From JAFGMC01 sp963540515 (GTDB lineage Bacteria; Pseudomonadota; Alphaproteobacteria; Rs-D84): a DNA stretch of 63,955 nt. Position numbers and translations under genes: made by a program. Below are positions 16,937 through 25,434 of this stretch, in pieces. How positions within the stretch are numbered: position 1 is the stretch's first letter; every line of letters starts with the position of its first letter. Location: positions 1-63,955 of the forward strand of contig CAUTNA010000005.1 in assembly GCA_963540515.1 (NCBI GenBank). The letters run 5' to 3'. The notes below the pieces were generated by a model, which was given only the letters and a program-made list of their open reading frames with translations, was not told the origin of the DNA and searched no databases.

Positions 16937-18379
16937 CTAACGTTCAAAAAAATCTTGTTTTATATTAAATAGTTCAAATTTATTATTAGGAAGATCTTTA
17001 ATTCCTATACCTTTTGAATTTAAAAGATGTCTTAACTTATCAGAAGTCGCCCAATCTTTAGCAATTCTTGCTATTTGTCTTTGCTCTATAATTTTATATA
17101 TTTCTTCTGATAGGTTAATTTCTAATTTATTTTCGTTAATAGCTTTCTCTAATGATAAACTAAATATTTTATCTATATGTTTTAAAAAATTTAACTTTGA
17201 TATAGGTGGAAATTTAGAATTTTTTATAGCTTTCCACATAACAGCTAATGCTTGAGGAGTTTTAAGATCATTAAACATAAATTTATTAAATTCCTCAATA
17301 TATAATTTTTCCTGATTTATATCTAAAGATTTATCTTTTTTAGAATATTCTTTAATTTCTTTTATTTTTGATATTAAAGATTCATAAGCATTCTTTGCCA
17401 TGTCAAGAGCTTCAAAACTAAAAATTGCAGCAGTTTTATAATGAGACATTAAACAAAAATATTTATAATGTTCTGGTTTATATCCTTTAGATATCAAAGT
17501 ATCAAGAGTTAAAAAATTTCCTTTTGATTTTGACATTTTACCGTTTTTTAAATTTAGAAAATTTGCATGTACCCATAAATTAACCCATTTATGTCCAATA
17601 AGAGCCTCACTTTGGGCAATTTCATTTTCATGATGAACTGTAATATGATCTATTCCACCACAATGTATATCTAAATTTTCCCCTAAATATTTAAGTGCCA
17701 TAGCAGAACATTCTATGTGCCATCCTGGATACCCACGACCCCAAGGAGAATTCCATTGAAGTATTTGATTTTCAAATTTTGATGTAGTAAACCATAAAAC
17801 AAAATCTGAATCATTTCTTTTATTTGAATCTTGTTCTACCCTTGCACCATGTTTTAATTGTGTTCTATCTTGACCAGATAACTTTCCATAGTCTAAAAAT
17901 TTTGATGTATCAAAGTAAACATTACCATTAGAAACATATGCAAAACCTTTTTCTTCTAATTTCTTTATGAAGTTAATCATATCTTCTATATGTTCTGTAG
18001 CACGAGCAACTATATCAGGACGGTTTAATCCTAAAATTGAAGTATGTTCAAAGAAAATTTTTTCATATTTTCTAGCAAGATCCAGAACTTCTATTTTTTC
18101 ACGTTCAGCAGCCAATAACATTTTATCTTCACCAGTATCAGCATCACTAGTTAAATGACCAACATCTGTTATGTTCATAACATGTTTTAAATTATAACCA
18201 GCAATTCTAATTATTTTTGCTAACAAGTCTTCAAAAATATAGGTTCTTAAATTTCCAATATGGGCATAGTTATATACAGTAGGACCACAACAATACATCT
18301 TTATTTCTTTTTCATTGTTTGGTTCTAATTGTTCAATTCTTCTAGATATTGTATTACTTAAAAATATTTTTTCTGTCAT
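16937..18379 (-). CDS. cysS: Cysteinyl-tRNA synthetase
   Basis: 480 residues from the ATG at 18379; the longer frame to 18418 adds a non-conserved leader. Class I motifs: AHIGN near the N-terminus (HIGH equivalent) and KMSKSKGNF. Zinc ligands are visible in MYCCGPTVY, WHIECSAM and IHCGGIDH-HHENE. The C-terminal GIGIKDLPNNKFELF tail is intact, so the enzyme is full length. It charges tRNA-Cys. The stop codon TAG abuts the truncated lipoprotein fragment, so the gene sits exactly at a rearrangement joint. A four-gene operon in the same direction lies 61 nt upstream. Confidence 0.93.
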   Translation of the reverse strand: MTEKIFLSNTISRRIEQLEPNNEKEIKMYCCGPTVYNYAHIGNLRTYIFEDLLAKIIRIAGYNLKHVMNITDVGHLTSDADTGEDKMLLAAEREKIEVLDLARKYEKIFFEHTSILGLNRPDIVARATEHIEDMINFIKKLEEKGFAYVSNGNVYFDTSKFLDYGKLSGQDRTQLKHGARVEQDSNKRNDSDFVLWFTTSKFENQILQWNSPWGRGYPGWHIECSAMALKYLGENLDIHCGGIDHITVHHENEIAQSEALIGHKWVNLWVHANFLNLKNGKMSKSKGNFLTLDTLISKGYKPEHYKYFCLMSHYKTAAIFSFEALDMAKNAYESLISKIKEIKEYSKKDKSLDINQEKLYIEEFNKFMFNDLKTPQALAVMWKAIKNSKFPPISKLNFLKHIDKIFSLSLEKAINENKLEINLSEEIYKIIEQRQIARIAKDWATSDKLRHLLNSKGIGIKDLPNNKFELFNIKQDFFER

Positions 18380-18440
18380 TTTGTATAACCTATAACCTAC
18401 TTGGATTTTATTATTCAATATATATTAAAGTCAAGTTTAA

Positions 18441-19115
18441 TTATATTTTATTTAAATCTCTCTTTTCATTAAGGTTTATACATTCATTGTTATTACATTC
18501 AACAACATTAAAAATATATTCTTTTAATAAATATTTATACATTATTTCAAATCTATTTTTTCCTTTTGAAATTAAGTATTTAATACGTTTTATTGTATTC
18601 GCATTGAATAGAAAGATTTGAGAAACTTCTGAAGTTTGAGTTTTTGAATATTTTGTATCATAAATTTTGTTATCTTTTATAATAAAATCTACATTATCTA
18701 TACCATTATCTGTCGGTAATAATGTTACACAATTAAGACCATTAAATATGTAAAAATCAACTATTTTTTTAAGTATATTTTTATGAAAAAAAGTATCACC
18801 ATATATACATAAAGTAGTTTTATTGAATTTTAATATAGAAAATATATCTGCATTCTTATTAATTTTTCTTACAGAAAATATATGATTTATTTGATATGTA
18901 TATAATTCTTTTAATTGTTTATAATTACATAAATAAAATTCAATTGGTATATTTGATAATTCCTTTATTTCATTAATATTATCTATTATATTATTTAACA
19001 ATATTCCTTTACTAGTTTTAAAAAATATTTTACTAGATATGTTGTGCTCACTACATTTAAGTCTTGAACCTATTCCACCCATAGGAATGACAATTCTTTC
19101 TATACTATTTTTCAT
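18441..19115 (-). CDS. Nucleotidyltransferase (NTP_transferase-like)
   Basis: 224 residues. The first strand leads into PMGGIGSRL (residues 11-19), the G-x-G-x-R nucleotide-binding loop of sugar-phosphate or choline-phosphate nucleotidyltransferases. CIYGDTFF later provides the expected metal-binding Asp. Such enzymes activate a sugar-1-phosphate or phospho-alcohol with NTP. Its ATG lies inside the end of the upstream radical-SAM gene (11-nt overlap), so it is translationally coupled. It is the last gene of the four-gene operon before cysS. The product is very rich in Ile, Asn and Lys. The substrate is not deducible. Confidence 0.7.
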   Translation of the reverse strand: MKNSIERIVIPMGGIGSRLKCSEHNISSKIFFKTSKGILLNNIIDNINEIKELSNIPIEFYLCNYKQLKELYTYQINHIFSVRKINKNADIFSILKFNKTTLCIYGDTFFHKNILKKIVDFYIFNGLNCVTLLPTDNGIDNVDFIIKDNKIYDTKYSKTQTSEVSQIFLFNANTIKRIKYLISKGKNRFEIMYKYLLKEYIFNVVECNNNECINLNEKRDLNKI

Positions 19116-20307
19116 CTAAATCAGCAGTTCCTGTTATAATTTTTAATAAATAATAATTATTTACATCAAGAAATTTATTTAAAGAACTAGTACACATATC
19201 TGAAGCAATAGAAGTATCAATTAGATTTTCAAAATTAAGAGAAAAATAACGTAATAATGCAGTAACTCTAGGAGTTGTATTTAATTTTTTTAATATATTA
19301 TATGTATATAAAAAATTTTCAGACGTTTGGTTTTCTATACCAGATATAAGATAAGATAAAACTTCTATATTGTATTTTTGTATAAGATTTATTACATTAA
19401 ATACTCTTTCTTTTGAAATTTTTTTATTAATATTACTTTGTTCAACTTCAGATAATGTTTCAATACCTAAACCAATTCTTATGCAATTAATTTCCGACAT
19501 TTTACTAATAATATCTTCATCTATTTGATCAACCCTTGTCACACATCTCCATTTTATTTTTAATCTTTTATTTTTATATTCGTTATAAAAATCATTAATC
19601 CATTCTTTTGAAATAGTAAAAGTTGGAGAGGCAAATTCTATAATTCCAGTATAAGATTTTTTTTCTAGTAATTCTAAATAATTACATACTTCTGTTGCTG
19701 TTTTTCTAATATCATGATTACCATGTAAAATAGCACAACTACAAAAATTACAAGCTCCATGACAACCTCTTGATACACTAATTCTTAAAACAGAAAATTT
19801 TAGAGCATCATTTAAATCCATAAAAGACCAATCTTTTGGAAGACCTAGTTCACGTGGGTATTCTATCCAATTATCATTATTATCTTTTATTATACAATTT
19901 ACTTTTGGATCTTTTTTTCCTAAAAAAGATAATATACCTTTTTCAAAAAAACCAGAGTTTGAAAAACCTTGAATATCTAAATTTTTAAAGAAATTTGGTT
20001 TTAATATTGTGCTTAATCCATAAACATATATTGGTTTTTTTATATCTAATAAACGAATATATTTTAGTGTCTTTATGAAACCGTCTAAAGAATCTAGTGG
20101 AGCGTTTAAGATAAAAGCATCATAAGATTTATTTAAAATTTTTTCAAATAGTTCTGAAAATATTTTATTTTTAGTTCCATCAAATATATCTACATTAATA
20201 TCATATTTTCTTATATGAGAAGCTAACTCATATACCAACATACTTCTCCAAAAATCAGAGAAATAAAATGGATTTCCTAATGGCCAAATTATTAATATAT
20301 TTTTCAT
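19105..20307 (-). CDS. Radical SAM protein with cobalamin-binding-like N-terminal domain
   Basis: 400 residues. Residues 1-130 form a Rossmann-like N-terminal domain as in B12-dependent radical SAM (BchE-type) enzymes, but without a clear DxHxxG motif. The radical-SAM core follows with SRGCHGACNFCS (Cys 182, 186, 189). Downstream the SPTF, RVDQID and GLGIETLSE segments match the elongated class B12-rSAM core. The N-domain may bind cobalamin base-off or may be vestigial. The gene overlaps both neighbours (4 nt upstream, 11 nt downstream), which indicates one functional module with the second radical SAM enzyme and the nucleotidyltransferase. Substrate unknown. Confidence 0.8.
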   Translation of the reverse strand: MKNILIIWPLGNPFYFSDFWRSMLVYELASHIRKYDINVDIFDGTKNKIFSELFEKILNKSYDAFILNAPLDSLDGFIKTLKYIRLLDIKKPIYVYGLSTILKPNFFKNLDIQGFSNSGFFEKGILSFLGKKDPKVNCIIKDNNDNWIEYPRELGLPKDWSFMDLNDALKFSVLRISVSRGCHGACNFCSCAILHGNHDIRKTATEVCNYLELLEKKSYTGIIEFASPTFTISKEWINDFYNEYKNKRLKIKWRCVTRVDQIDEDIISKMSEINCIRIGLGIETLSEVEQSNINKKISKERVFNVINLIQKYNIEVLSYLISGIENQTSENFLYTYNILKKLNTTPRVTALLRYFSLNFENLIDTSIASDMCTSSLNKFLDVNNYYLLKIITGTADLDEK

Positions 20308-21200
20308 AGTTTTCTTTCTCTTTTTATTATTATACTAAAATTTTTTCCATCATTAATAAAAATATTTCTTTTTTTTAAAATATTTCTTATTGTGTCAGCA
20401 TATTTATAATAATTTAATCTTCTTAATTTTGATCTTATAAAATATAAAATACCACAAGATATTCCTAAATTTTTAATATAATAAACAACTGATTTTTTAT
20501 TTTCTAATTCTACATATTTTTCTGTAAAAACATTTATATAATCATCTAATAGTATCTTCTTAAATCCTTTATTTATATTATATTGTATTTCAAAATTAAA
20601 ATTTAAGTTTAATTTTTTTATAATCAAAAAATTTTTTTTAAAAAATTTTTCACTAATTAGAACTTTTCCTTTATTTAATGATGCAAAATATAATTGTAAA
20701 AATCCTTTTTTTAATCGTATTCTTTTTTTTAACAATATTTTCTTTATATTTGTAAGTTTATTAATACATGGTAGTTTTATGTATTTATTATTTATAATAT
20801 TAAAAGGTCCTTTATGAGGATTATTACAATAAGGACAACTAATAAAATCTATCTGTATTTTATTTGAGTCTAAGCTAAGTAAAAATTTTAAGAATTTTTC
20901 TTTAGAAATCTTGAAATCTATCCACCTTTTTACATATGAAATTCCTAAAATTTTATTATATTTCTTAAGTATTAAAAATAATTTTTTATCCCAAACATAA
21001 TTGTTTTCATAAGATTTATTAATTTTATTTTTTGATGATAGTATTAATTTATTTTCTTTTATGTCATGAAATATATAATGATCCACAATTAATACTATTT
21101 TTTTAAATTTTGCTAAATTTGGAGCTATTTTTCTCTGAAAATAATTAGAATTTAATATTCTCGCAGAAGAACCACAAATAAATAATTTACTATTATTCAC
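20304..21200 (-). CDS. Uncharacterised protein of the radical-SAM operon
   Basis: 298 residues, extremely rich in Lys, Ile and Asn, with many basic residues in the second half. The N-terminus (KLFICGSSARILNS) begins like a Rossmann or glycosyltransferase strand-loop with GSSARI. A SCPYCNNPHKGPF segment near residues 120-132 carries a CxxC that could bind metal or act as a redox pair. No signal peptide or membrane helix is visible. It overlaps the upstream radical SAM gene by 8 nt and the downstream one by 4 nt, so it is a fixed partner of them. I do not recognise a family. Confidence 0.6.
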   Translation of the reverse strand: MNNSKLFICGSSARILNSNYFQRKIAPNLAKFKKIVLIVDHYIFHDIKENKLILSSKNKINKSYENNYVWDKKLFLILKKYNKILGISYVKRWIDFKISKEKFLKFLLSLDSNKIQIDFISCPYCNNPHKGPFNIINNKYIKLPCINKLTNIKKILLKKRIRLKKGFLQLYFASLNKGKVLISEKFFKKNFLIIKKLNLNFNFEIQYNINKGFKKILLDDYINVFTEKYVELENKKSVVYYIKNLGISCGILYFIRSKLRRLNYYKYADTIRNILKKRNIFINDGKNFSIIIKRERKL

Positions 21201-22056
21201 CTAGCATTTTACCTTCTAATAAATTAATTATTTTGTTTTTTTCGAATTTTAATAATTTTTCTATTTCTATTTCATCTACAAAATTTTTTCTGCAAAAATT
21301 TACCTTATTATTACAACTTATACGTAAGAAACTTTCTTTTCTGCAAATATTACAATTGTTATTACAGTATTGTTGTAGAATGTGTAAATTTATACCATTT
21401 ATATTTAATGTTTTTATTAGGTAATTAGGATTTATGGATATTATTTGAACGTTTTGAAATAATCTATTTATTATATTGTTTAAATTTTTTATAATTTTAT
21501 CTTCTTGTGTATCTAATATAGGGATAAATTTTATATCTTTTATATTATTTGTTTTACAAAAATTTATCAACTTGATAAAATCTAATTCACTTAATTTTTC
21601 ATCATAAACAGTATTAATAGTGATAAATTGATATATTTCTGAAATAGATTTTATATTGTTTATAACTTTATAAAACATTTTTATATCTGTTTCTGTATTA
21701 TATCTAAAATTTTCTGGACAAATTCTGTCCAGAGAAATGTTTATTGAATTTATAGAATTAAGTAGATTTATGTTGTCAATTAATTTATCTATTAGAGATC
21801 CATTTGTTGTTAGTTGGATTCTAAAATTATACCTTCTCAATTCAAATATTAATTCTTCAAATTTACTGTATAGTAGAGGTTCTCCACCTGTAAGTATAAT
21901 TGTATCTACATAATTTTCTATTTTTTTCAAAAAAATAACCAGTTGATCAAAATCAATTTCTTTATTAGTGTTTTTTGTCAAACTACCTTCATTATAACAA
22001 CAAGGACAATTAAAATTACATGTGTCTGTTAATACTATTCTTATCCTTCTTTTCAT
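21193..22056 (-). CDS. Radical SAM protein, MoaA/SPASM-like
   Basis: 287 residues. The cluster motif DTCNFNCPCC gives Cys 13, 17 and 20, followed by the TGGEPLLY SAM-binding stretch and TTNGSL. The C-terminus has a further cysteine group (CNNNCNICRKESFLRISC...NFC) like the SPASM/Twitch auxiliary-cluster region of peptide-modifying or sugar-modifying enzymes. It is the first gene of the operon, with AGGA as ribosome site and its own promoter just inside the direct repeat. There is no room for a precursor peptide gene of ordinary size upstream (only ~100 nt to the lipoprotein stop). Substrate unknown. Confidence 0.85.
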   Translation of the reverse strand: MKRRIRIVLTDTCNFNCPCCYNEGSLTKNTNKEIDFDQLVIFLKKIENYVDTIILTGGEPLLYSKFEELIFELRRYNFRIQLTTNGSLIDKLIDNINLLNSINSINISLDRICPENFRYNTETDIKMFYKVINNIKSISEIYQFITINTVYDEKLSELDFIKLINFCKTNNIKDIKFIPILDTQEDKIIKNLNNIINRLFQNVQIISINPNYLIKTLNINGINLHILQQYCNNNCNICRKESFLRISCNNKVNFCRKNFVDEIEIEKLLKFEKNKIINLLEGKMLGE

Positions 22057-22084
22057 CTTAAATTCCTAAATTGATATAAATATG

Positions 22085-22113
22085 ATAGTAATTTAAATAA
22101 ATTTGTTTATCAA
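22085..22113 (-). promoter_or_regulatory. Candidate promoter of the radical-SAM operon
   Basis: On the minus strand, TTGATA (22113-22108), a 17-nt spacer and TACTAT (22090-22085) lie 28 nt before the ATG at 22056. It is located between the direct repeat and the first gene, so the operon carries its own promoter. Confidence 0.5.
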
Positions 22114-22152
22114 TATTGACTGTATTTTTAATATTTGATGTATTTACAATAA

Positions 22153-22314
22153 ACACTATCTGTTTTTTTGATTAAATTTATTTATATACATATTTGCATA
22201 AAATTTAAGTTTATCTTTATTATCTTTATTAGTTGGTTCTGTTCCACCCCTAGCATATTCCTCTTTATCAAATTCTAAAAATCCCTCAACTGCTTTTGCA
22301 GAATCAAGTAAAGA
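22153..22314. repeat. 162-bp direct repeat, right copy (intact gene end)
   Basis: It is identical to 16774-16935 apart from about four substitutions, at an offset of 5379 bases in the same orientation. It forms the last third of the intact lipoprotein gene. The two copies bound cysS plus the four-gene operon. Confidence 0.93.
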
Positions 22315-22596
22315 GTTTGGTTCTGTAGGATTTCCATTTTTATAATTTGCAGAATAATAATAAAATTTAAAACTATTATTAAAATATTCTGATATATCTA
22401 GTGGTTCTGTTCTTGCAAGAATAAAGTATCTTCTAAGACTATCTGCTGTCATATCAAAACTAAGTTCTTTTTTATTTAAATCTTCCTCCTTTTCTTTATT
22501 TATATCTTCTTTTTTACAAGATGATAAAATACCTATTAAAGGAATAATTGATAGTATTGCAAAATTTTTAAAATTATATTTAAATTTCTTCTTCAT
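22156..22596 (-). CDS. Small lipoprotein of unknown function
   Basis: 146 residues. The N-terminus is a long signal peptide ending in lipobox ILSSC (Cys 27), followed by a highly charged linker (KKEDINKEKEEDLNKKE), so the protein is probably tethered in the periplasm. The mature part has no motif that I know. Its 3' third is duplicated at 16774-16935. The Shine-Dalgarno sequence AAGGA is embedded in a 12-bp hairpin (22603-22633), suggesting translational control. Confidence 0.8.
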   Translation of the reverse strand: MKKKFKYNFKNFAILSIIPLIGILSSCKKEDINKEKEEDLNKKELSFDMTADSLRRYFILARTEPLDISEYFNNSFKFYYYSANYKNGNPTEPNSLLDSAKAVEGFLEFDKEEYARGGTEPTNKDNKDKLKFYANMYINKFNQKNR

Positions 22597-22602
22597 GTGT
22601 TT

Positions 22603-22633
22603 AATCCTTACTAAAGTAAGCTTAGCAAGGATT
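22603..22633 (-). promoter_or_regulatory. Hairpin sequestering the ribosome binding site
   Basis: In the minus-strand transcript AAUCCUUGCUAA and UUAGUAAGGAUU pair over 12 positions (one G-U) around a 7-nt loop. The 3' arm contains AAGGA, placed about 8 nt before the ATG at 22596. The structure would block ribosome entry unless melted or bound. As DNA it could equally be a repressor palindrome. Confidence 0.55.
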
Positions 22634-22675
22634 TAAAGGATGTCAAATTTATATAAATGATTTATTTTTTATATA

Positions 22676-23629
22676 TTAAAATTCAAATCTTAAACCAAAT
22701 GAAAAGTTGGTATAGAAAAGTCCTTTTATACCAAACCAATCACGGTATTTTGTTTTATTTTCATTTGATAATGAAAATTTAACCTTAGGTATATAATTCA
22801 AACGAATACCAAAATCTAAATAAGTATTTTTTGCTATACCATAAGAAAAACCACCAGTCAGTAAAGCTGATATATTTGCGTTAGATCTTTCAGATTTATT
22901 AAAACGTATTATCTTATCAGCTCCAAGTTTACCAAAATCTTGTAAATCTACTGAACCTGATAAATCTCCATATAAATCTGATAATATAAGACTTGTTCTT
23001 ACATCTGCATACCCAAAACCAACTCCTAAATAAGGCAACATTGTATAAAGTGGTTTTTCAATTCCTTTATAAAAATCATAAAATCCTGTTATACCAAATA
23101 TATCAGATGAAATAGAAGAAAATACACCACCACTTTCTGCTTGTATAACTTTTCCACTATCAAGTTTAAGGTTTCCTTTAAATAATGGTGAAGTATTATA
23201 CTCTGTTTGAGTCATATGATCCCAGTTAAACTCCATACGCCAATTTTGCATATATGGAATTATGAAACCAACTGATGCACCACCAAAAAATGAATAATCA
23301 GAAAGATTTTTATTTACTTTTAAATCGCCTAAATTTCCTTGTCCTGCTAATTCATAATTTGATTGATCAGTGAGAGACTTGAAATAATTTTCAGAAACTA
23401 TAAAATCTTCTTTTCCTTTACGTCTATAATATGTTGTCGTAAATGCATTTACTTCGTTAGAAACTTTACCAAATGCCCAAGATAAACCTCCACGCAAAGA
23501 TAAAGTCAATTTTGATCCATCATCTTGAAACCAACCATCTCCAATATAAGTTCCAGGATATTGCCAATTAGCAAAGGTTGAACCAAAAGTAAAAAAAGAC
23601 AGTAATGCAAATAATATATTTCTTCTCAT
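22676..23629 (-). CDS. Outer-membrane beta-barrel protein (surface antigen-like)
   Basis: 317 residues with a signal peptide cut after STFA (about residue 20), alternating amphipathic strands and a C-terminal aromatic end (GLRFEF) that serves as BAM recognition signal. Segments such as LPYLGVGFGYADV resemble the opacity/Msp4-type porin-like barrels of alphaproteobacteria. It is probably an 8- to 10-stranded barrel of unknown ligand. It starts between the PBP gene and the lipoprotein on the same strand, 43 nt downstream of the PBP gene stop, so partial co-transcription is possible. Confidence 0.8.
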   Translation of the reverse strand: MRRNILFALLSFFTFGSTFANWQYPGTYIGDGWFQDDGSKLTLSLRGGLSWAFGKVSNEVNAFTTTYYRRKGKEDFIVSENYFKSLTDQSNYELAGQGNLGDLKVNKNLSDYSFFGGASVGFIIPYMQNWRMEFNWDHMTQTEYNTSPLFKGNLKLDSGKVIQAESGGVFSSISSDIFGITGFYDFYKGIEKPLYTMLPYLGVGFGYADVRTSLILSDLYGDLSGSVDLQDFGKLGADKIIRFNKSERSNANISALLTGGFSYGIAKNTYLDFGIRLNYIPKVKFSLSNENKTKYRDWFGIKGLFYTNFSFGLRFEF

Positions 23630-23672
23630 GAGATGAATAATATCATATTTTAAAAAATATTTATATAAAAAT

Positions 23673-25433
23673 TTATTTTGTCTTTACTATTTCTTGAAAT
23701 ATTTTCGCAGGAATGGTTCCACCAGTTATTTTACTATCCATACTTGAAAAATCATCATTACCTATCCATATTCCAACATTTATTGAATTTGTTGCTCCTA
23801 TAAACCAAGCATCTCTATTGTTATTACTTGTCCCAGTTTTTCCTCCTATAACCCCAATTGTTGCAGCTTTATATCCAGTGCCATCTGATTTAACCACATC
23901 TGATAACATTTTTGTCATATTTTTTATAGTTGTTTCATTGAGAAGTCTGATTTTATCTGATGGATTTCTCTGAAATAATATTTTTCCTTTAGAGTCTGTA
24001 ATTTTTGTTATTGAATAAGGCTTAACAGAATTTCCATTGTTCCATATAACCGAATATATAGTTGTTAAATCTAATAGATTCATTTCGGATGCGCCAAGTA
24101 TAGTTGAATATTCTTTTCTTAAATTTTCTCCAACACCTAAGCGGGATGCCATATCTATAACAGTATCTATTCCAAATTCTTTTGCTAATTTTAAAGGTAC
24201 AGAATTTACACTTTTAGCAAATGCAACAGAAAGAGGAATATTTCCGTAATAACGTTTATTATAATTTTTTGGGTTATAATCTCCAATCGTAATAGGTGAA
24301 TCATTTACAATATCTGTTGATTTCATACCATTTTCTAAGGCAACCAAATATACGACAGGTTTAAAAATACTTCCTGGTTGTCTTTTAGATAGACATCTAT
24401 TAAATTGGCTTTTTTGGTAATTAACACCGCCAACCATAGATAAAATTGCTCCATCTTTTGCTAATATTATTCCTGCTCCTTGATATTTTCCTGCATTATT
24501 TGATATAGCAATATTAGCTTTTTTCTGTAAATTTGGATCTAAGGTTGTATAAATATATATGTCTGTATTTATATTATCTATTCTTGAATTTAATTCTTCA
24601 TTAACAAAATCTGTCCAATATCTATAGTTATTTATTTCTGTATTTTTTTTAGCTGGTTTTAATTCTTTATTTGCTTTTCTGGCATCTGTTAGTGTTATAT
24701 ATTGCTGTTTTACCATTTCTTTTAAAATCAATTTGGCACGCGATATGTTTTTTTCTGGATTTTTTAAAGGACTGTAGGTTGTTGGAGCTTTCAGCATTGC
24801 TGCAATTTGTGCACTTTCTGCAATTGATAATTGTGATACACTTTTTTGAAACAAAACTTTTGATGCAGCGTCTAATCCTCGCATACCACCAACAAGAGAA
24901 ACTCTATTTATGTATAAATCAAGAATTTGTTCTTTCTCAAATCTATTTTCAAGCCAATAAGATAAAATCAATTCTTGAACTTTTCTAGAGATTGTTTTTT
25001 CTCTGGATAAAAATATATTTTTTGCAGTTTGTTGGGTTATAGATGATCCTCCAAAAGCAACTCTTCCTTTAAATAAATTAAATATAACTGCTCTTAAAAG
25101 TCCTTTTGGATCAATTGCTCCGTGACTGAAAAATCTTTTATCTTCTATTGCAATAATAGCTTGCCAAACATGTTTAGGTATATTATTTATTGATACAGGA
25201 GTTCCCATAATTCTATTATTACTTCGTATTTCATTTCCTTTTGAATCTAAAAAAATAATAGCTGGTTCTCTAGTCTCTTTAAGATAATTATCAAGAGATG
25301 GCATTTTTAAAAATATAACAAGAATATAGATAGCTATAATAGCAAAACAAAGTAAAAAACAATTAATAAAGAAGATAATTAATTTTGATTTAAAAGATCT
25401 TTGTTTTTTATTTTCTTCTATCTCTTTTTTCAT
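23673..25433 (-). CDS. Bifunctional class A penicillin-binding protein
   Basis: 586 residues. There is a cytoplasmic tail, a membrane anchor (about residues 17-42), and then a GT51 transglycosylase domain with the catalytic Glu97 in IAIEDKRFF and the GGSSITQQ motif. The transpeptidase domain follows, with the SxxK serine at about 355 (GSIFKP), SVN and KTGTS. It polymerises lipid II and cross-links peptides in the periplasm. It is shorter than PBP1a (~850) and closest in plan to compact PBP1-type enzymes without the OB insertion. The ATG follows the ligA stop after 1 nt, so the two are coupled. Confidence 0.92.
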   Translation of the reverse strand: MKKEIEENKKQRSFKSKLIIFFINCFLLCFAIIAIYILVIFLKMPSLDNYLKETREPAIIFLDSKGNEIRSNNRIMGTPVSINNIPKHVWQAIIAIEDKRFFSHGAIDPKGLLRAVIFNLFKGRVAFGGSSITQQTAKNIFLSREKTISRKVQELILSYWLENRFEKEQILDLYINRVSLVGGMRGLDAASKVLFQKSVSQLSIAESAQIAAMLKAPTTYSPLKNPEKNISRAKLILKEMVKQQYITLTDARKANKELKPAKKNTEINNYRYWTDFVNEELNSRIDNINTDIYIYTTLDPNLQKKANIAISNNAGKYQGAGIILAKDGAILSMVGGVNYQKSQFNRCLSKRQPGSIFKPVVYLVALENGMKSTDIVNDSPITIGDYNPKNYNKRYYGNIPLSVAFAKSVNSVPLKLAKEFGIDTVIDMASRLGVGENLRKEYSTILGASEMNLLDLTTIYSVIWNNGNSVKPYSITKITDSKGKILFQRNPSDKIRLLNETTIKNMTKMLSDVVKSDGTGYKAATIGVIGGKTGTSNNNRDAWFIGATNSINVGIWIGNDDFSSMDSKITGGTIPAKIFQEIVKTK

Positions 25434-25434
25434 A

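Noticed and set aside
16774..22314. Reading the direct repeats as attachment sites of an integrative element
   Set aside because: No integrase, recombinase or mobilisation gene lies between them, and cysS is housekeeping; I report the geometry but not an element type.
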